From NCBI RefSeq assembly GCF_029955155.1, contig NZ_JAPNOZ010000008.1, positions 1-64,000 of the forward strand: 64,000 nt of DNA. Direction: 5' to 3'. Origin of the DNA: Psychrobacillus sp. NEAU-3TGS (lineage in GTDB: Bacteria > Bacillota > Bacilli > Bacillales_A > Planococcaceae). The notes beneath the pieces are model-generated. The model made no database searches, was not told the origin of the DNA, and worked only from the letters and a program-made list of their open reading frames with translations. The translations under genes and the position numbers were made by a program. Shown here in pieces: positions 59,013 through 64,000 of this stretch (the stretch's first letter is position 1; every line of letters begins with the position of its first letter).

Positions 59013-59381
59013 ATGATAGTAGTAGATAAAAGGAAATATAAAATGGCAATTAATGAGGTAGCGAAGGAAGTTCAAGTACAGGTGCATGGATTAATGAGAG
59101 CGGAAGATGTAGAAGGGTATTTGGTAGATTTACAGGATACGATTAATAAAGTCTCAAGACAAGAATATACGTTTGTTATCGATGGGACTCACCAAACTCC
59201 TGTCCCATCAAAAGTTGTACCGCAGTTGGAGCAAACGATGCAATTTTATTCTAGCTTAGGTTTTAAGGATATCCTTGTAGTAAAGCCTGCCTCTAAAATT
59301 GCTCAAGTGCAAATTAGGAATGTGCTTGAAAGAATTGAGTTCACAGGTACATTTATCGATAAAGTACGTCATTCTATGTAA
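59013..59381 (+). CDS. Small STAS/SpoIIAA-like domain protein
   Basis: This 122-residue soluble protein has the alternating strand-helix pattern of a SpoIIAA/STAS-type domain: VQVHGLMRAEDVEGYLVDLQ, then YTFVIDGTH, then YSSLGFKDILVVKPASK. No phosphorylatable Ser-in-DxS motif is evident, so the anti-sigma-antagonist role is not assured. AAAGGAG precedes the ATG. It is the first gene under the c-di-GMP riboswitch and is followed by a GNAT-like gene and a chemoreceptor, suggesting a signalling function. The family assignment is by fold pattern only. Confidence 0.6.
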   Translation: MIVVDKRKYKMAINEVAKEVQVQVHGLMRAEDVEGYLVDLQDTINKVSRQEYTFVIDGTHQTPVPSKVVPQLEQTMQFYSSLGFKDILVVKPASKIAQVQIRNVLERIEFTGTFIDKVRHSM

Positions 59382-59432
59382 TGTTAGATCTACTAGAAAG
59401 AAATTTTAATAATTTGGAAGGAAGATCAATAA

Positions 59433-60143
59433 GTGCAAACAATACAAGAGTTATATACATATGAAATTATAACGAAGGAACAAACAGATGTAATTCCGAA
59501 AGCAGCTGCGTGTTTAGCTCGTTCGTTTATTGGAGTAAATGTTTCAGGGAAATGGGTTCAGGAACCAATGGTAGGTCAATTAAATTTAGATTATGATGAC
59601 TTCTATCAGTTTACATTAGGTTATTTAGAATCTACTGTAGAGCAAGGTTATTGCGCAGTCGCTAAAGATATTCATGAAAATGTTGTTGGCGTGCTTGCTG
59701 GAGACACAAATGCACCAGAGATTATTGGAGAAGATGTATTTGAAGGTTCTTTTTATGATATGAATGTAATTCTGCGTGTACTGGAAGATGTAGATAAACG
59801 TTTCATGGAAGATTACAAAAAGCGAAACGGTGAAGATATTAAAGATGGAGAGTTATTACACTTATTCATGTTAGGAGTGACAGCTGAACATGGCCGCCAC
59901 GAGATTATTCAACAATTAGGAAGTAGATTAATGACAAAAGCATCGTTACAAGGAGTAAAAGCTGTTTTAGGGGAAGCAACAAACCCGAAGTCGATACGTG
60001 TAATGGAAAAATATCATAATATGAAAAAATATAAAGATTTAGAAGGAAATTATATTGTTCATAAATATCAGGATAATAATAAGTTAAATGGTATTCCTGC
60101 AAATATAGCAGATGGAACGTATATCCTTTTGAAGGAGCTTTAA
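59433..60143 (+). CDS. GNAT-like acetyltransferase-fold protein
   Basis: The 236-residue protein has a GNAT-like C-terminal half: LLHLFMLGVTAEHGRHEIIQQL, where the usual acetyl-CoA loop R-x-x-G-x-G/A is not perfect, followed by LMTKASLQGVKAVLGEATN and VMEKYHNMKKYK. The N-terminal half is less distinct. The start is GTG at 59433 with GGAAGGAAG upstream. It lies between the STAS-like gene and the chemoreceptor. The substrate is unknown, and it may bind a ligand without catalysis. Confidence 0.55.
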   Translation: MQTIQELYTYEIITKEQTDVIPKAAACLARSFIGVNVSGKWVQEPMVGQLNLDYDDFYQFTLGYLESTVEQGYCAVAKDIHENVVGVLAGDTNAPEIIGEDVFEGSFYDMNVILRVLEDVDKRFMEDYKKRNGEDIKDGELLHLFMLGVTAEHGRHEIIQQLGSRLMTKASLQGVKAVLGEATNPKSIRVMEKYHNMKKYKDLEGNYIVHKYQDNNKLNGIPANIADGTYILLKEL

Positions 60144-60197
60144 ACTGTTCATCATTACTAATTCAATACTAAATAGGAGTTAGGAGATTTATTTATC

Positions 60198-61382
60198 ATG
60201 GAAGCTATTATGCTAGGTATAATTGTTATCTTATTAGGGGTCTCGGTGTATTTTGCTTACCGTTATTATTCGCTAAAACATCATCCTCATATTAATAAAG
60301 AAATAATAAATGGAATGAAAGAATTGTCAGCAGGTAATATCACAAGCCCAGTGGATGAAAAGAGTGCTGATTATGCTATTTTTAATCAGCTGATTGAGTT
60401 TTTCAGCCTTGTAAGGGAAAAGTTTTTTTCATTTTCAAAAAATGTCCAAGAAAAGGGAGAAAATCTAGCGGAGATCGGTGAATATGCTTCTGAGAAAGCG
60501 GATATTGTTAGAGCGGCAATTGATGAAGTAGGTAGAGGATTACAAAAACAATTAATAGCTACCGAAGAAAGTGCCGAATCAATGGAAGAAATGGCTCAGG
60601 CTATTGAAGATTTATCTGTAAGATCCAATCAAATCTCAGAGCAATCGATCACTACTTTAGAATTGACCGAAGAAGGAAACGGAAAGTTAAAGAATTCCTT
60701 AGAAAAAATGGAGCAGTTTAACCAAACGATCAATACTACATTTGATGCCATAAACAAACTTGGAGAAAAGTCTCACGAAATCGGTACTATTGTAAAAGTG
60801 ATTACAGGAATATCTGAACAAATTAATTTATTGGCATTGAATGCGGCAATAGAAGCTGCCCGTGCTGGGGAACATGGGAAAGGATTTGCGGTTGTTGCTG
60901 ATGAGGTAAGAAAATTGGCCGAACAATCACGCCAATCTTCTTCTGAAGTATCAAATATAGTAAAGAATATACAAGAAGAAACAGACACAGTTGTCAAGTC
61001 AATGCAACAGGGAACAGAAGAATTTAAAGATACAAATACAACTATTGTAGAAGTTGGAACTATGTTCGAAACAATTCTGTCAACTACAAAAATCATTGCT
61101 GAAAACAATGAAAACTCCTCTGCAAGCACAGAAGAACTATCTTCTGCTTCTCACCAGATAATGACAACTATTGTTGAGATAGCTTCTATCTCTCGAGAAT
61201 CTGTTGAAATGTTTGAGGAACTAATAGAAATTAGTGATGATGAACTGCAGACAATGCAAAAGCTTGTTCGTGAAGCTGAGAATCTTGTAGAGTTAAAAAA
61301 TGAGGTTAACAAATTGATATATGCATGGAATGATGGGGTAGAAACAGCAGAAGCTAAAGCTGGTCAAAGTACTGCACAATAA
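60198..61382 (+). CDS. Methyl-accepting chemotaxis-type protein without extracellular sensor
   Basis: This 394-residue protein has one N-terminal membrane helix (about residues 4-23) and then goes directly into a cytoplasmic coiled coil. The conserved signalling tip ([20 protein letters not shown]) is at about residues 209-228. There is no extracellular ligand domain and no clear HAMP domain. It must therefore sense an internal or membrane signal, or a partner protein. It is the third gene of the riboswitch-controlled group and is followed by a terminator. Confidence 0.88.
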   Translation: MEAIMLGIIVILLGVSVYFAYRYYSLKHHPHINKEIINGMKELSAGNITSPVDEKSADYAIFNQLIEFFSLVREKFFSFSKNVQEKGENLAEIGEYASEKADIVRAAIDEVGRGLQKQLIATEESAESMEEMAQAIEDLSVRSNQISEQSITTLELTEEGNGKLKNSLEKMEQFNQTINTTFDAINKLGEKSHEIGTIVKVITGISEQINLLALNAAIEAARAGEHGKGFAVVADEVRKLAEQSRQSSSEVSNIVKNIQEETDTVVKSMQQGTEEFKDTNTTIVEVGTMFETILSTTKIIAENNENSSASTEELSSASHQIMTTIVEIASISRESVEMFEELIEISDDELQTMQKLVREAENLVELKNEVNKLIYAWNDGVETAEAKAGQSTAQ

Positions 61383-61403
61383 GGCTTAGGCTGATAAATA
61401 TAA

Positions 61404-61449
61404 GAGTGCTTCTTATAGGTTGATCCAACTTGTGGGAAGCATCTTTTTT
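61404..61449 (+). terminator. Rho-independent terminator after the second chemoreceptor gene
   Basis: GTGCTTC pairs with GAAGCAT, with further AGGTT/AACTT pairing inside, and six T follow. It separates the signalling operon from the decarboxylase gene. Confidence 0.75.
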
Positions 61450-61492
61450 ATGCATAAAGCTACTTCTAGTAAAACATCAAGGAGGTAAAACG

Positions 61493-63145
61493 ATGAAGAA
61501 AGTACAAAAGCTTTTTCCTAGTATGGACGGGAATGACTTTCAAAGAGAAGAAATATTATCCTATTTTAGGACTATTTTAACGAAAATAGATGAATTAAAG
61601 GATCCTAACAAATTAACGCTAGGAGAAATGCCCAAATACACAGAGGATTACTATAATCGTGTCATTCAAGAGGCGGATGTTCCGAAAAAGGGAGTGCCAA
61701 TGGAGGAAGTGATCCAAGAACTTCTAAAATTAGTAGAAGGACACCGCTACGTCAATCGAAATTATGTAGCCAATGCAGCGCCCCTTCCGAATATTGCTAG
61801 TATTATCGGAAATTTAGTAATGGTACTAGTCAATGGGAACAATCTTTGGGATGTGGAAGGTCCAGCAGCTGCAACAGCAGAAATTGAGATAACTAGCATG
61901 CTATCTAAACTTATCGGATACGATGAAAGCACCAGTGCAGGATACACAACTTGGGGTGGACAAGGGGCTGTCTTTAACTCTTTACGTCTTGCCATCGCTC
62001 GTTACGCTCCGTCGTCTAATCAAAATGGTGTGCCGCAAAATCTCTATTGCTTCTGTTCTGAGCTTTCACACTATAGTCTGTATAAATCTGTAGAAGCAAC
62101 AGGGATTGGCGTAGAAAACATGATTCGTGTGAAAGCTAATATTGATCATTCTATAAATCTAGAAGATTTAAAAGAAAAAATGGAGCATGTTATTGCTATA
62201 GGCGGCATTCCTCTTTATGTCCTTGCCACAATGGGAACTACTGACACTTTTGGGGTTGATGACATTAGAGGAATAAAGAGGATAGCAGAAGAATTGGAAC
62301 ACACATACGGTATATGTCCAATATATATCCATGCAGACTCTGCGATGGGAGGCATGTATACTTTCTTTAATGATTACAACTTTGAAAGCAATCCTCTCCT
62401 ATTGGAAGATAACGTGAAGGAAGTATTAAATACCTATCAACAGAAGTTTGAACATATCAAACTTGCCGATAGTATGGTCTTTGATTTCCATAAGCTTGGC
62501 CAAACACCATATATTACGAGTTTATTTTTAATCAAAAACAGAGAGTATCTTAAGTATGTTGATTTAGATGTAGCAGAAACGCCGTATGTTGGAAATCGCG
62601 GTTATGGTAGTTATCATACAGGATATACGCTCGAATGCTCACGGATGGGAAGTGCTCTGACAATATATGCGTCTTTATTAGCATTTGGAATAGAAGGCTA
62701 TCAAGAGCTTTTAGCCAACTATATTCGTGTCAATTTTGCTTTTAGAGAGACGTTAACAAAAGAAATTTCGAATGTAGTGATTACGAATGAGGTTTCTCCG
62801 ATTACAACATTCCGTTTTTATCCAGAACAGATAAGATGGAATGAGGAATTGAACGGAATCTTAACGGTAGAAGAAATAACCGAAATTAATCAATTTAATG
62901 ACGATTTCGCAGAAGTAATTGGTGCCGAACGAGATACGGTCTTCTATGGAAATACCAAAAAGCAGCGTCTCGTAAAAGCTGCAAACTCAAACAAACCGGT
63001 ATCCATATATGCACATAAATTTTTTACAATCTCGCCATACTCAACAATAGAAGAGGTAGACCGTTACGTAGGATTTCTAAAAGAACATCTAGCATTCTTT
63101 CAGAAAACAAGTAGTAATAAAAATATGATTCTAACAACAGGTTAA
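61493..63145 (+). CDS. PLP-dependent group II decarboxylase
   Basis: This enzyme of about 550 residues belongs to the glutamate/aromatic amino-acid decarboxylase group. The PLP lysine is K334 in DFHKLGQTPY, the pyridine-binding Asp is in IHADSAMGG, and YTTWGGQGAVFNSLRLA supplies the phosphate-binding region. The ATG at 61493 follows AAGGAGG; the longer frame from 61430 starts inside the preceding terminator. The substrate (glutamate, tyrosine, other) cannot be decided. It lies just after the c-di-GMP-controlled operon but has a separate leader. Confidence 0.85.
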   Translation: MKKVQKLFPSMDGNDFQREEILSYFRTILTKIDELKDPNKLTLGEMPKYTEDYYNRVIQEADVPKKGVPMEEVIQELLKLVEGHRYVNRNYVANAAPLPNIASIIGNLVMVLVNGNNLWDVEGPAAATAEIEITSMLSKLIGYDESTSAGYTTWGGQGAVFNSLRLAIARYAPSSNQNGVPQNLYCFCSELSHYSLYKSVEATGIGVENMIRVKANIDHSINLEDLKEKMEHVIAIGGIPLYVLATMGTTDTFGVDDIRGIKRIAEELEHTYGICPIYIHADSAMGGMYTFFNDYNFESNPLLLEDNVKEVLNTYQQKFEHIKLADSMVFDFHKLGQTPYITSLFLIKNREYLKYVDLDVAETPYVGNRGYGSYHTGYTLECSRMGSALTIYASLLAFGIEGYQELLANYIRVNFAFRETLTKEISNVVITNEVSPITTFRFYPEQIRWNEELNGILTVEEITEINQFNDDFAEVIGAERDTVFYGNTKKQRLVKAANSNKPVSIYAHKFFTISPYSTIEEVDRYVGFLKEHLAFFQKTSSNKNMILTTG

Positions 63146-63178
63146 AGGTACGATACACTCATATTTCAGGCTTTTAAG

Positions 63179-63219
63179 AAGGTCTTTCATCAGTTTGCAA
63201 AACTGTTGGGAGTCCTTTT
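63179..63219 (+). terminator. Terminator-like hairpin after the decarboxylase gene
   Basis: AAGGTCTTTCATCAGTTT pairs imperfectly with AAACTGTTGGGAGTCCTT, followed by TTCTTCTTG. Confidence 0.6.
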
Positions 63220-63582
63220 CTTCTTGTTTTCTTTACATATTGAGTGCGACAGAAAAAGTGTAAGAAGGGATAATAACACGGTTATTAAACCTCAGTTAGA
63301 TTAGTAGAAAGAAAATAAATTTACAGTCGCAAGTTTATACGCAAGCAACAAACCAGATTGTTTGAGTAAATACACACTATTACCTATAAAATATAGATAC
63401 CTCTATTGATTAACTGAAACAAAAGGAGAAGAAACATCTTTCGGTTAAATATTGAAATGAAAAGAGTAAAATAACTAAGTTTGAATCAAACTGTATAAAA
63501 CGGTTTTGTCTTCGAATCTCTGTGAGAAAACAAGCAGGGTTCTATTAAATAGTTATCTTACAAAAGCAAGGAGTTATATAAC
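63220..63582. other. Leader region of the MoxR-type gene
   Basis: No gene, riboswitch core or clear promoter is recognised. AAGGAG lies just before the start of the next gene. Confidence 0.35.
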
Positions 63583-64000
63583 ATGATGTATACTGCTCAC
63601 CAGAAATTAGAGGAAATCAGACAGGCGCTCAATTCCAAGTTTCTTGAACGAGAAAATGAGGTGGAGGGAATTCTAGTTGCATTACTTTCCAGGCAGCATA
63701 TGCTCATGATTGGGCCTGCAGGAACAGCTAAATCAGCTTTGTCGAGTGAATTATCCAAAATTATCGAGGGGACTACCTATTTTCAGTGGTTGCTGACAAA
63801 GTTCAGTACACCCGAGGAAGTATTTGGTCCATTGTCGTTAAAAGATTTAGAACAGGGCGTATATAAGCGAATTACTAAAACTAAAATGCCAGAAGCGAAT
63901 ATAGTTTTCTTGGATGAAATATTTAAAGCGAACTCAGCAATTTTGAATAGCTTACTGACCCTTATTAACGAAAGGCTATTCTATAATAACGGGTCACCGG
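63583..64000 (+). CDS. MoxR-family AAA ATPase, N-terminal part (runs off the window)
   Basis: The first 139 codons are present. Walker A is MIGPAGTAKS (about residues 42-51), then FSTPEEVFGP and Walker B IVFLDEIFKAN (about 107-117), with SLLTLINER typical of the RavA/MoxR class. These ATPases usually work with a von Willebrand factor A protein encoded next door, which would be downstream of the window. AAGGAG precedes the ATG (63583 or 63586). Confidence 0.85.
   Translation, partial: MMYTAHQKLEEIRQALNSKFLERENEVEGILVALLSRQHMLMIGPAGTAKSALSSELSKIIEGTTYFQWLLTKFSTPEEVFGPLSLKDLEQGVYKRITKTKMPEANIVFLDEIFKANSAILNSLLTLINERLFYNNGSP

Overview
The window looks like a chromosomal segment of a low-GC Gram-positive bacterium of the order Bacillales, most likely a Planococcaceae/Caryophanaceae relative (Psychrobacillus, Sporosarcina or Lysinibacillus type). 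The reasons are the Bacillus-like gene order tsaE-tsaB-rimI-tsaD / ydiF / rex / ydiL / groES-groEL, a perfect CIRCE operator, a urease operon in the order ABCEFGD, strong AGGAGG-type ribosome binding sites, and several TTG and GTG starts. The species call is inference.

Layout: (1) 0.74-5.7 kb, a complete urease operon. (2) 5.8-15.2 kb, conserved core: a YugN-like protein, the t6A tRNA-modification operon, a DnaA-box cluster, the ABC-F protein YdiF, the redox regulator Rex (frameshifted), a CPBP membrane protease and the GroES/GroEL operon. (3) 15.2-25.3 kb, an accessory zone: remnants of a tyrosine integrase at both ends, an AraC/GyrI-like regulator with a membrane protein, a protein of three fused RidA domains, a chemoreceptor, a frameshifted acidic-repeat secreted protein, and several gene fragments. 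(4) 25.3-29.5 kb, two exported carbohydrate-active or cell-surface proteins (GH3 glycosidase and a beta-helix lipoprotein) with visibly higher GC, probably acquired. (5) 29.8-58.4 kb, a very large allantoin (purine-ureide) catabolic cluster. (6) 58.8-64 kb, a c-di-GMP-I riboswitch in front of a STAS-like / GNAT-like / chemoreceptor operon, then a PLP-dependent decarboxylase and the start of a MoxR-type AAA ATPase.

The allantoin cluster encodes import (two NCS1 permeases, one NCS2 permease), four allantoinase paralogues arranged as two copies of an A-B pair, allantoate amidohydrolase (AllC), ureidoglycine aminohydrolase (AllE), ureidoglycine-glyoxylate aminotransferase (PucG), two tandem ureidoglycolate dehydrogenases (AllD), the three-subunit oxamate carbamoyltransferase (AllFGH, formerly FdrA-YlbE-YlbF) and carbamate kinase (AllK, frameshifted). 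This is a full route from allantoin to oxamate plus carbamoyl phosphate, giving ATP by substrate-level phosphorylation, alongside an aminotransferase branch. Two PucR-type regulators (one with two frameshifts) and four CcpA-like sites in front of its transcription units suggest substrate and carbon control. No uricase or xanthine dehydrogenase is present, so the cluster appears built for imported allantoin.

Four otherwise recognisable genes carry single- or few-base indels (rex, the acidic-repeat gene, pucR1, allK). These may be real lesions or sequencing/assembly errors, and they should be resolved before any of these genes is called dead. No tRNA, rRNA, CRISPR array or intact insertion sequence was seen.
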